This document shows, one piece after another, positions 1 to 5,021 of a DNA stretch of 7,784 bases (position 1 is its first letter; each line of letters opens with the position of its first letter). The position numbers and the translations under genes are program-made. Below the pieces are notes generated by a model. The model saw nothing but the letters and a program-made list of their open reading frames with translations, was not told where the DNA came from and did no database searches. Source of the stretch: CAZPHU01 sp964586285 (lineage in GTDB: Bacteria; Fibrobacterota; Chitinivibrionia; Chitinivibrionales; CAYFVL01); NCBI GenBank assembly GCA_964586285.1, contig CAZPHU010000149.1, forward strand, positions 1 to 7,784. The letters run 5' to 3'.

Positions 1-19
1 CAAAAATCCTGAAAATACC

Positions 20-178
20 TCACGAACCAGGATTTGGATCATCACCACCACCGCAACCCTGACAATATGCTTCCCAGCCCGGTACACCTTCCAATGATGG
101 ATCAGATGAATTTTGCGCGTAAATTGTAGAAAGCTCGATTTCCTCAACTATACGCGGTTTTTCGTACTTCTTTTTCAT
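20..178 (-). CDS. Putative RiPP precursor peptide (52 aa, YxxPxI leader, CxxC core, C-terminal Ser)
   Basis: This small gene is the likely substrate of the enzymes encoded just upstream. The peptide starts MKKKYEKPRI, continues with an acidic stretch (VEEIEL), then a Ser/Asn/Asp-rich part, and ends WEAYCQGCGGGDDPNPGS. Visible marks are Y5-x-x-P8-x-I10, W35, Y38, C39 and C42 (CxxC), three glycines, D46/D47 and a terminal Ser52. Lasso precursors carry a YxxPxL leader motif that is bound by PqqD-like RRE domains; Y5/P8/I10 resembles it. ATG at 178 is preceded by a purine-rich Shine-Dalgarno at 189-197 with 10 nt spacing. The first 35 nt overlap the end of the peptidase gene in another frame. There is no hydrophobic signal sequence. 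That it is a modified peptide is inferred from position, leader and composition; the mature product is unknown. Confidence 0.82.
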   Translation of the reverse strand: MKKKYEKPRIVEEIELSTIYAQNSSDPSLEGVPGWEAYCQGCGGGDDPNPGS

Positions 179-590
179 ATAGATATATCCTTCTTCTCGT
201 GATCTTGCGTTTTATTCTATAGAAAATCTTTTTTCCTGTTACTATCGTCAATATATTACAAAGATGTATACCGAAAGAAACAAAAAAAGGTTCAATTCTT
301 GGGTATATACCAATAACTGCGTCTGTATCAACCTCTTCGATATGACTGCAATTATCGCCCGAAAAGAATGCCCGGTTTTTTGAGACCTTTACCAGCCGGT
401 GGCATACCAAACGATTATTATACAAGAAAACGTAGATTCTTCCGGTTTGAAGGTGCGACGGCCGACAACGGATGCTTATAATCTGGTTATGGGTGATTGT
501 GGGATGCATCGAATGGCCCGAAAGTATGAATCTGGTTTCGCCTTTACTTGCTCCCTTGAAAAGAAAATCCGAGATACATTGTGCTTTCAT
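144..590 (-). CDS. S26/S24-type serine peptidase, candidate leader peptidase
   Basis: The 148-aa protein has the signal-peptidase/LexA-type fold signature. SGHSMHPTI (residues 24-32) carries the expected nucleophile Ser27. A strand with a G-x-I-x-V-F pattern follows (50-55), then LVCHRLVKV (62-70) with H64-R65, FFSGDN (75-80) and a D-x-D-x-x-I-G segment (88-94). His at position 64 fits the Ser-His dyad of Sec11/SipW-like enzymes rather than the Ser-Lys dyad of bacterial LepB. There is no N-terminal membrane anchor; only a weakly hydrophobic stretch (about 101-118) precedes a very basic tail. ATG at 590 overlaps the stop of the radical SAM gene as ATGA, so the start is likely coupled; longer starts upstream would lie inside that gene. 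The 3' end overlaps the precursor gene. Leader or follower trimming of the neighbouring peptide is inferred; small S24/S26 peptidases do occur next to radical SAM/PqqD pairs. Confidence 0.8.
   Translation of the reverse strand: MKAQCISDFLFKGASKGETRFILSGHSMHPTITHNQIISIRCRPSHLQTGRIYVFLYNNRLVCHRLVKVSKNRAFFSGDNCSHIEEVDTDAVIGIYPRIEPFFVSFGIHLCNILTIVTGKKIFYRIKRKITRRRIYLYEKEVRKTAYS
189..197 (-). promoter_or_regulatory. Ribosome binding site of the precursor peptide gene
   Basis: On the minus strand this reads AGAAGAAGG, 10 nt before the ATG at 178. It lies inside the peptidase coding region. It is among the strongest Shine-Dalgarno sequences of the operon, which supports the short peptide gene being translated in its own right, probably at a higher rate than the enzymes. 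Confidence 0.6.
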
Positions 591-1624
591 ATGGCAGCTA
601 CTTGTTTTGTTTTCATGAGACAATCGGTTCTGGCGCAAACAATCGGCGGAACACATTTCAGAGATTTATCAAAATTGTATACGTAAGCCGGACAAGGAAA
701 ACAGTATTGAGCATAGCCACACTCCCTGCATTTTGTAAAGTCGTCTCTTGAGAGTGATTTAAGATGTCGAAGAGTCTCGGATTCGTTTAGAATTTCATTT
801 AAAGGTCGATCTTGTAGTATCGATCCTATGAACGCGTCCTTAAAACTGGCGCAAGGGCGCAGGTAACCGGCTGGATTCACAGTAATCTTAGTATTGATCC
901 CTTTACATAGAGATTGCGAACTCCCAACCTTCTCCCCGTTGTTTCGAATGTAATCTTCTCCCAACACCCTCAGGCAGTCCTCGTAATGACGCATCGCCTG
1001 ATCCAGCGTGTCAAAAAGTTTTTTGCAGGAAGGGATCATTTCCGTATATGGATACGGCTCCACGGATATCCCTCTGTCGGTAAGTATCTTGACTGTTTTA
1101 TCGTAGGTATTCAGATTGTCGGGGCGAAGATTGATTTTCGCTATGACCGGGATACCCGCCCTCACCAGCCGTTCACAGTTAATTAAAGCCTTTTTCAAAG
1201 CGCCGTCGATACCCAATATTCTGTCATTGACGAGCGGATCACCTGAAAACACAGATACCGAAATAACCGAAATGCGTGAACCATGCTCGGCAAGAAAGGA
1301 GAGGTGGTTGGTGTTCAAAGCAACTGCATTACTCATTATGCCGAATCTGAAGAAGTTCAGCTCTAGTACTCTTTGAAGAATGGCGAGAATATCGTCTCTG
1401 ACAAACGGCTCTCCTCCGGTCAGCAAAAGTGATAGAATGCCACTGTCGCTTAGCTTTTCCAATACGGTAAAGACATCTTTTGTCGGCAGCTCCTTAACTT
1501 TAGTATCATTATAACAGTAATCACAACGGGCATTACAGCGGTAGGTAACTTCATAGAGGGCGAAAGTTGGAAAGCCCCGGCGTCCAAGGTTCAGCTGTTT
1601 TGATTTTAATGTCTCATTGCTCAT
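587..1624 (-). CDS. Radical SAM/SPASM peptide-modifying enzyme
   Basis: This 345-aa protein is a radical S-adenosylmethionine enzyme with a C-terminal SPASM-type domain, the class that makes thioether, C-C or other radical-derived links in ribosomal peptides. The 4Fe-4S site for SAM cleavage is C30-x3-C34-x2-C37 (CNARCDYCY), followed by the SAM-binding TGGEP at 69-73. Auxiliary cluster ligands are likely among C240, C258 (in NPAGYLRPC), C299, C302, C308 and C311 (CX2CX5CX2C), with more cysteines at 324, 330 and 335. The spacing is close to the usual SPASM pattern (CX9-15GX4C...CX2CX5CX3C...C). ATG at 1624 lies 11 nt inside the PqqD-like gene, and the stop shares ATGA with the peptidase. No N-terminal RRE is fused; that job appears to belong to the separate upstream protein. 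The type of crosslink cannot be told from sequence. Confidence 0.9.
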   Translation of the reverse strand: MSNETLKSKQLNLGRRGFPTFALYEVTYRCNARCDYCYNDTKVKELPTKDVFTVLEKLSDSGILSLLLTGGEPFVRDDILAILQRVLELNFFRFGIMSNAVALNTNHLSFLAEHGSRISVISVSVFSGDPLVNDRILGIDGALKKALINCERLVRAGIPVIAKINLRPDNLNTYDKTVKILTDRGISVEPYPYTEMIPSCKKLFDTLDQAMRHYEDCLRVLGEDYIRNNGEKVGSSQSLCKGINTKITVNPAGYLRPCASFKDAFIGSILQDRPLNEILNESETLRHLKSLSRDDFTKCRECGYAQYCFPCPAYVYNFDKSLKCVPPIVCARTDCLMKTKQVAAI

Positions 1625-1883
1625 AAGATCGTATAAGATGTCTTGAAGAAAGCGAATCCAAAAAGGTGCTTACATCCTCACGGGCTTGTTGTGTGTCGAT
1701 ATTATACTCGGCGCAAACCACTTGAAGAATATCATCCGTGGATGATCGGGCCTCGAGTTTTTTCCAAATTATTTTCCCGACTTCGGAGAAAGAATACATT
1801 TTACCGCACTCTCTGTTAAATACGAAGATCTCGTTATCCACTTCCTTTGTAGAAGTGTTCTCGTGGTGCTTGTATTTTGTCAT
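1614..1883 (-). CDS. PqqD-like RiPP recognition element (RRE) protein
   Basis: The 89-aa protein fits the size and pattern of PqqD-family peptide chaperones, winged-helix proteins that bind precursor leaders and present them to the modifying enzyme. An N-terminal beta-rich part (about 14-31, VDNEIFVFNRECGKMYSF) leads into SEVGKIIWKKL (33-43). The helices of the fold follow, DDILQVVCAEYNI (50-62) and DVSTFLDSLSSRHLI (70-84), matching the family's 'iW..L' and 'V..FL..L...gLi' pattern. Its ATG at 1883 overlaps the kinase stop codon as ATGA, and its end overlaps the radical SAM start by 11 nt. A stand-alone RRE between an HprK-like kinase and a radical SAM enzyme suggests one leader-docking protein may serve both. 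Family assignment is by pattern and context. Confidence 0.85.
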   Translation of the reverse strand: MTKYKHHENTSTKEVDNEIFVFNRECGKMYSFSEVGKIIWKKLEARSSTDDILQVVCAEYNIDTQQAREDVSTFLDSLSSRHLIRSYEQ

Positions 1884-2725
1884 ACCGTACCTTTTCGTAT
1901 GGCGGAGGTGACAAATTCAGTTACGCTGTCTTCGTCTGCCGTCTCAAGTTCATAGATAGGACTGCTGCCGGCCACATTGTGACATATGTCCATGTGTCGC
2001 ATGCAAGTTTTTTCGTCAAACGGCAAAATGAAGCTGTTTCTTGCCAGTGAACGGATCCGTTTCGCGTTGTCCATTTCCAGAAGGGAATGTCTCGTTGATT
2101 GCTTGAGAAAGAATAACGCCTCGATTCTTCCGCTGCTTTGACTGCATGTATCCATAAGTTCGAGTCTGCAGAAAGGAGTTGAATGTGCAGCCAAATCATT
2201 CTGCCTTTTTTCCACAATTATACACTCATCGTTTAGTAATTGCCAGCCCCTTGCACAAAAGCGCTTTGCCGTGGTGCTTTTGCCGATTCCCGACCTGCCG
2301 CTGAACACCAGGAAAGTATCATCTTTACGTATACCCGATGCGTGCATCATCAGCCGGCCGGTTTTATTGGCCAGGAACATGAACAGTAATTTGAGATTAC
2401 GCAGCACGAAAGAGTCATATATAAATGATGAAGCGTCGGCAAAGAAGTTGACGGTTTTATTTTTCCAGTCGAAGAGGCTTGCCCAATTGCTGATCCAGAA
2501 AATCGTTTCGTGATCGGAAGTGGCTAGGAACCTTACACCGTTACACTGGCCTGCTCTGCTTATGAGTCGAGCATATTTTAGTCTGTCGTCATGTAAGTGA
2601 ATATGGAAATCGGCTTTTTGGGAGGAAGGAGATGAAAACTTTTCAACTACAGTGTGTAACACCTCGCTGTCTTGGTAAAGCCGCTCATCAATATCTACAC
2701 GGAAAGACGCAATTTCGATAATCAT
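1880..2725 (-). CDS. HPr-kinase-like (HprK-related) P-loop kinase of the RiPP operon
   Basis: The 281-aa protein resembles the C-terminal kinase domain of HprK as found in peptide clusters. MHAS (127-130) precedes the Walker A loop GRSGIGKST (143-151, K149), and LLNDECIIV (163-171) supplies acidic residues where HprK has its catalytic/Walker B aspartates. The first 110 residues are a variable domain ending in an aromatic-rich stretch. There is no sign of an HPr protein or PTS gene nearby. HprK-related kinases next to PqqD-like proteins are a known arrangement, and in paeninodin-type lasso clusters such a kinase phosphorylates the C-terminal Ser of the precursor. The peptide here ends in Ser, so the same reaction is a reasonable inference. 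It appears to be the first gene of the operon, 94 nt after the flagellin stop, with no Shine-Dalgarno and a promoter almost touching its ATG. Confidence 0.85.
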   Translation of the reverse strand: MIIEIASFRVDIDERLYQDSEVLHTVVEKFSSPSSQKADFHIHLHDDRLKYARLISRAGQCNGVRFLATSDHETIFWISNWASLFDWKNKTVNFFADASSFIYDSFVLRNLKLLFMFLANKTGRLMMHASGIRKDDTFLVFSGRSGIGKSTTAKRFCARGWQLLNDECIIVEKRQNDLAAHSTPFCRLELMDTCSQSSGRIEALFFLKQSTRHSLLEMDNAKRIRSLARNSFILPFDEKTCMRHMDICHNVAGSSPIYELETADEDSVTEFVTSAIRKGTV

Positions 2726-2731
2726 TGAAGT

Positions 2732-2761
2732 AATATACGAGTTTTAATTTCATTTCGTCAA
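2732..2761 (-). promoter_or_regulatory. Sigma-70-type promoter of the RiPP operon, possibly leaderless
   Basis: On the minus strand a -35 box TTGACG (2756-2761) and a -10 box TATATT (2732-2737) are separated by 18 nt. Only 6 nt lie between the -10 box and the kinase ATG at 2725, so transcription should begin at or within a base or two of the start codon. The kinase gene also lacks a Shine-Dalgarno, which agrees with a leaderless message. Start point not measured. Confidence 0.5.
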
Positions 2762-2819
2762 AGAAGCGAGCTAAAATTTGAAAATGCGTCTAAATGTATG
2801 GTTCAAAATATCCTACGGA

Positions 2820-4046
2820 TCATCCCATTAGCTGCAATACTCCTTGAGGCACCATGTTGGCCTGCGCCAGCATGGATGTGGCCGACTGAGAAAGTATCTG
2901 GTTCCTGGTGAACCTGGCCGTTTCGGTTGCAAAATCCGCGTCTCTTACCAGGGATTCGGCAGCCTGAGTATTTTCCCTGGTAGTCATCAGATTGTTCACG
3001 TTGTGTTCGAGTCGATTTGTCATCGCACCAATATACGAGCGCATCTTGTTGATTCGTTCTATACCGGTGGGGCCCGATCTCGTACCACCATCATCGACAA
3101 ACAATCTGTCTCGGACCTGGCTCTCGATAGAGCCGGTATCACCGTCGATGATTTTTAATATGGTCTCCAGCTTATCCGTTATGGTTGGTGCCCGACCATT
3201 TGCCTCATTAAATCCTAGATGATAGAGAGCGTCACCCAACCCCTCCGGTGGCGGTTCGAGGAAGTTGTTGTCGAAATCATCCAGAAAGTATGTTATCCTC
3301 TCATTCTGATATGGGTTGGGGGTAAAAAGGGCATTTGAACTCATGTCGCCAAAAGCTATGGTGATCATGTTCTGGGCGTTTTTGTCATAGGTATAGGAGC
3401 CGGGATTCGCGGCCGATGCCGGCCCCTCGTTATATGCTGCGATATCCTGGGCGGAGTAGTTCGCACCAATCATCATATTGAAATGATTGGAGCTGGAGTA
3501 GTCATTGTCGCCGAACACCCACTCGTCGCCGGAATCGAAAATCAGCCGGCCGTAGCTGGACTGATTAGGATCTGTGTCTGTATAATGCCCGCCGTTTCCA
3601 TAGATCCCCTCGCCCACACCGTCGGTAAGGGGAGAGGCGAAGATCCGCATGCCGTTATAAGTTGTGGCGGCGTTGATTCGATCGAGTTCGTTTTTGAGTT
3701 CGGAGAATTCCTGGTGAATATAGGAACGTTCCGTCTCGGTGTAGGTGTCGTTCATCGCCTGAAGTACAAGCTCGCGCATTCGCTGCATGACATCGGCCTG
3801 TTCATTAAGAGCACCTTCGGCAATGTTGAGTAGTGCAATCGTATCCTGAGTGTTTCTGATCGCCTGGCTCATACCCCTAACCTGAGTCCGAAGGTTTTCG
3901 GAAACCCCAAGCCCCGCGGCATCATCGGCGGCGGTGTTGATCCGCAAGCCGGAAGAAAGCTTTGCCAGCGATTTTACGTTTTCCCGGTTCACTCGTTTGA
4001 GAGTACCCTGGGTTATAAGAGAGGAGATATTATGGTTTATCCTCAT
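2820..4046 (-). CDS. fliC: Flagellin, flagellar filament protein
   Basis: This 408-aa protein is the subunit of the flagellar filament, exported by the flagellar type III system and polymerised outside the cell. The N-terminal D0/D1 region (about 1-140) has MRINHNISSL, then AKLSSGLRINTAADDAAGLG (28-47), QDTIALLNIAEGAL (67-80) and MQRMRELVLQAMND (87-100), the D1 stretch seen by TLR5 in many flagellins. The variable centre (about 141-325) is Asn/Asp/Gly/Tyr-rich and fairly short. The C-terminal D1/D0 part (326-408) has NRLEHNVNNL, AAESLVRDADFATE and ends ANMVPQGVLQLMG. ATG at 4046 follows AAGGA with 7 nt spacing and gives the normal flagellin N-terminus; an in-frame ATG at 4088 would add 14 unrelated residues. 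No clear terminator follows. Upstream sit sigma-28 promoters and CsrA-type sites. FliC is also called Hag or FlaA in other species. Confidence 0.97.
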   Translation of the reverse strand: MRINHNISSLITQGTLKRVNRENVKSLAKLSSGLRINTAADDAAGLGVSENLRTQVRGMSQAIRNTQDTIALLNIAEGALNEQADVMQRMRELVLQAMNDTYTETERSYIHQEFSELKNELDRINAATTYNGMRIFASPLTDGVGEGIYGNGGHYTDTDPNQSSYGRLIFDSGDEWVFGDNDYSSSNHFNMMIGANYSAQDIAAYNEGPASAANPGSYTYDKNAQNMITIAFGDMSSNALFTPNPYQNERITYFLDDFDNNFLEPPPEGLGDALYHLGFNEANGRAPTITDKLETILKIIDGDTGSIESQVRDRLFVDDGGTRSGPTGIERINKMRSYIGAMTNRLEHNVNNLMTTRENTQAAESLVRDADFATETARFTRNQILSQSATSMLAQANMVPQGVLQLMG

Positions 4047-4050
4047 ACCA

Positions 4051-4060
4051 ACATCCTTGT
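4051..4060 (-). promoter_or_regulatory. CsrA-type site over the flagellin Shine-Dalgarno
   Basis: The minus strand reads ACAAGGATGT, identical to the last ten positions of the CsrA SELEX consensus RUACARGGAUGU; the two preceding bases (CG) do not match. It contains the AAGGA ribosome binding site of the flagellin gene, so bound CsrA would block initiation. The arrangement resembles the hag leader of Bacillus subtilis, where CsrA is counteracted by FliW. No csrA or fliW is in this window. Confidence 0.6.
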
Positions 4061-4084
4061 CGGAAAATAGAGTGATTTCTTGTT

Positions 4085-4094
4085 CCATCCCTGT
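4085..4094 (-). promoter_or_regulatory. Second, upstream CsrA-type site in the flagellin leader
   Basis: The minus strand reads ACAGGGATGG, nine of ten positions matching ACARGGAUGU. Its GGA core lies 34 nt upstream of the core at the Shine-Dalgarno, a distance at which a CsrA dimer could bridge both sites. It follows the small leader hairpin by two bases. Confidence 0.5.
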
Positions 4095-4096
4095 TC

Positions 4097-4111
4097 GGTG
4101 CTTTTGGCACC
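4097..4111 (-). other. Stem-loop at the predicted 5' end of the flagellin mRNA
   Basis: GGTGC and GCACC form a perfect 5-bp stem around a CAAAA loop on the minus strand. The predicted start from the proximal sigma-28 promoter is near 4112-4113, so the hairpin would sit at the extreme 5' end. Such 5' stem-loops can protect mRNAs from decay; this role is inferred. Confidence 0.4.
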
Positions 4112-4119
4112 TATCGGTT

Positions 4120-4146
4120 ATATCGGAAAAATCTACTTACACTTTA
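4120..4146 (-). promoter_or_regulatory. Proximal sigma-28 (FliA) promoter of the flagellin gene
   Basis: The minus strand has TAAAGTGT (4139-4146), 11 nt, then TCCGATAT (4120-4127), 13 of 16 matches to the flagellar consensus TAAAGTTT-N11-GCCGATAA with exact spacing. The predicted start near 4112 gives a leader of about 66 nt that includes the hairpin and both CsrA-type sites. Confidence 0.7.
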
Positions 4147-4262
4147 AAGCAATAATTCACTTTTCTTGAAATACCCCCTGATCGACAAGGCCGGCTCATA
4201 GCGTTCCCCATAACAGTAGAAGGGAAATTCAGGCCATGAATCCAAAACATCCCCTCTTCAGG

Positions 4263-4289
4263 TTAACGGCAGAAATGCCGAAAACTTTA
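4263..4289 (-). promoter_or_regulatory. Distal sigma-28 (FliA) promoter, near-perfect consensus
   Basis: The minus strand has TAAAGTTT (4282-4289), exactly 11 nt, then GCCGTTAA (4263-4270), 15 of 16 matches to TAAAGTTT-N11-GCCGATAA. It points at the flagellin gene, whose ATG lies about 210 nt downstream of the predicted start near 4256. No convincing gene lies between, so it probably gives a second flagellin transcript with a long leader. Confidence 0.75.
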
Positions 4290-4312
4290 ATACCTTTTAA
4301 AAAAAGTGAGTA

Positions 4313-4336
4313 TTTTAGCGCAAAGCCTGGCTAAAA
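4313..4336. repeat. Inverted repeat (7-bp arms) in the divergent intergenic region
   Basis: TTTTAGC (4313-4319) and GCTAAAA (4330-4336) form a 7-bp stem with a 10-nt loop, followed on the plus strand by TTTTTT at 4341-4346. It resembles a weak intrinsic terminator but lies between divergent genes, upstream of both. It could be an operator dyad or insulate the two sides; its function is unknown. Confidence 0.3.
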
Positions 4337-4392
4337 CGTATTTTTTAAATGGAAATAATTCGGTAAGTTAGAATATTTGAGGTCTATAAGTT

Positions 4393-4421
4393 TTCGGATA
4401 TCAGGACAGTTTAACTATATT
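4393..4421 (+). promoter_or_regulatory. Weak promoter candidate for the heptose adenylyltransferase gene
   Basis: A TATATT -10-like box (4416-4421) lies 17 nt after a poor -35 match, TTCGGA (4393-4398, three of six). It is in the right place, 23 nt before the GTG start at 4444, but this intergenic stretch is AT-rich and such boxes arise by chance. Confidence 0.25.
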
Positions 4422-4443
4422 ATCCTTACGGGGTTACACGGCA

Positions 4444-4929
4444 GTGACGGATTTACCTGTTTTTGAAAATGCTGAAGCGGTTAAAAATTTTCTGGCGCCT
4501 TTTCGTAACAAGGGCCGAAAAGTGGTTACAACAAACGGCTGTTTCGATATCATTCATGCCGGACATATACAGTATCTTTCGGAGGCAGCTTCTCTTGGTG
4601 ATATACTTATCGTGGGTATCAACAGTGATGCTTCCGTGCAAAAGCTCAAGGGACCGTCACGCCCCCTTCAAAAACAGCAAGATCGAGTGATGGTGATGGC
4701 CGCGTTGAAGATGGTTGGGGGTGCTTTTGTTTTCTATGAGCCCGATCCCAGGGCATTTCTGGAAATCATAAAGCCCGACATTCATGTAAAGGGCGGTGAT
4801 TATACCACCGATATTATCGAGCGTCCTATCGTTGAGGCAAACGGGGGGAAAGTGGCTGTAGTTTCCTTTCGTGAGGGTTATTCCACCACGCGAATCGTGG
4901 ATAAAATTAAAGGCCGCGTTAACACGTAA
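4444..4929 (+). CDS. hldC: D-glycero-beta-D-manno-heptose 1-phosphate adenylyltransferase
   Basis: The 161-aa enzyme transfers AMP from ATP to heptose 1-phosphate to give ADP-heptose for the LPS inner core, in the cytoplasm. It matches the C-terminal nucleotidyltransferase domain of HldE (RfaE2). TTNGCFD (29-35) and HAGH (38-41, the HxGH nucleotide-binding motif) come first, then GINSD (58-62), GPSRP (70-74), HVKGGDY (114-120) and the closing GYSTTRIV (145-152). The length is normal for a stand-alone enzyme, so the kinase partner (HldA-like) must be encoded elsewhere. The start is GTG at 4444, with a G-run at 4430-4433 as a plausible ribosome binding site; it gives the usual short helix before the first strand. 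It is divergent from the flagellin gene and 103 nt upstream of the TPR gene. It implies an outer membrane with heptose-containing LPS. Confidence 0.92.
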   Translation: MTDLPVFENAEAVKNFLAPFRNKGRKVVTTNGCFDIIHAGHIQYLSEAASLGDILIVGINSDASVQKLKGPSRPLQKQQDRVMVMAALKMVGGAFVFYEPDPRAFLEIIKPDIHVKGGDYTTDIIERPIVEANGGKVAVVSFREGYSTTRIVDKIKGRVNT

Positions 4930-4950
4930 ACACTTACATTGGTAATTGTT

Positions 4951-4977
4951 TTTACCGTATTGTACCATTTGTATACT
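4951..4977 (+). promoter_or_regulatory. Promoter candidate for the TPR gene
   Basis: A good -10 box TATACT (4972-4977, five of six matches) follows a partial -35 box TTTACC (4951-4956) with a short 15-nt spacer; TTTTTA at 4949-4954 gives 17 nt but matches less well. Transcription would start near 4984, placing the downstream hairpin in the TPR gene leader. Confidence 0.4.
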
Positions 4978-4991
4978 GCAATGAAATGAAT

Positions 4992-5021
4992 TTTATTCGC
5001 ACAGGCGAATGAATGTTTTTT
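4992..5021 (+). terminator. Intrinsic terminator-like hairpin just before the TPR gene
   Basis: ATTCGC (4995-5000) and GCGAAT (5005-5010) form a perfect stem around an ACAG tetraloop. Three more pairs (one G-U) extend it to 4992-5013, and TTTTTT follows at 5016-5021. This has the shape of a Rho-independent terminator for the heptose gene. It abuts the Shine-Dalgarno of the next gene (GGGAGG, 5022-5027), so it could equally act as a leader attenuator or limit read-through. Confidence 0.6.

Noticed and set aside
591..656. Longer N-terminus for the S26-type peptidase from an upstream start at 656
   Set aside because: It would lie entirely inside the radical SAM gene and adds residues unlike the family; the ATGA overlap at 587-590 explains the start better.
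20..2725. Lasso peptide cluster
   Set aside because: The leader motif, RRE and HprK-like kinase recall paeninodin-type clusters, but no asparagine-synthetase-like cyclase or transglutaminase-type B2 protease is present, and a radical SAM enzyme and S26-type peptidase are there instead.
2810..2822. Terminator after the flagellin gene
   Set aside because: Only a 4-bp stem (ATCC/GGAT) with a few Ts is present, too weak to call; read-through towards the kinase gene cannot be excluded.
4047..4088. Flagellin start at 4088
   Set aside because: It adds 14 residues before the canonical MRINHNISS start and would read through the Shine-Dalgarno of the real start codon.
4137..4250. 37-codon minus-strand frame in the long flagellin leader
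   Set aside because: Its G-rich ribosome site touches the ATG with no spacing, it matches no known leader peptide, and its end overlaps the -35 box of the proximal promoter.
4267..4280. CGGCA-GAAA-TGCCG hairpin as an RNA element
   Set aside because: It is explained by the near-perfect sigma-28 promoter, whose -10 GCCG and spacer create the chance complementarity.
4261..4332. Cyclic di-GMP-I (GEMM) riboswitch on the plus strand
   Set aside because: TAACGGC, a GAAA-capped stem and GCGCAAAGCC recall the motif, but the pieces are about 40 nt too far apart, the conserved downstream helix is missing, and the GAAA stem coincides with a sigma-28 promoter on the other strand.
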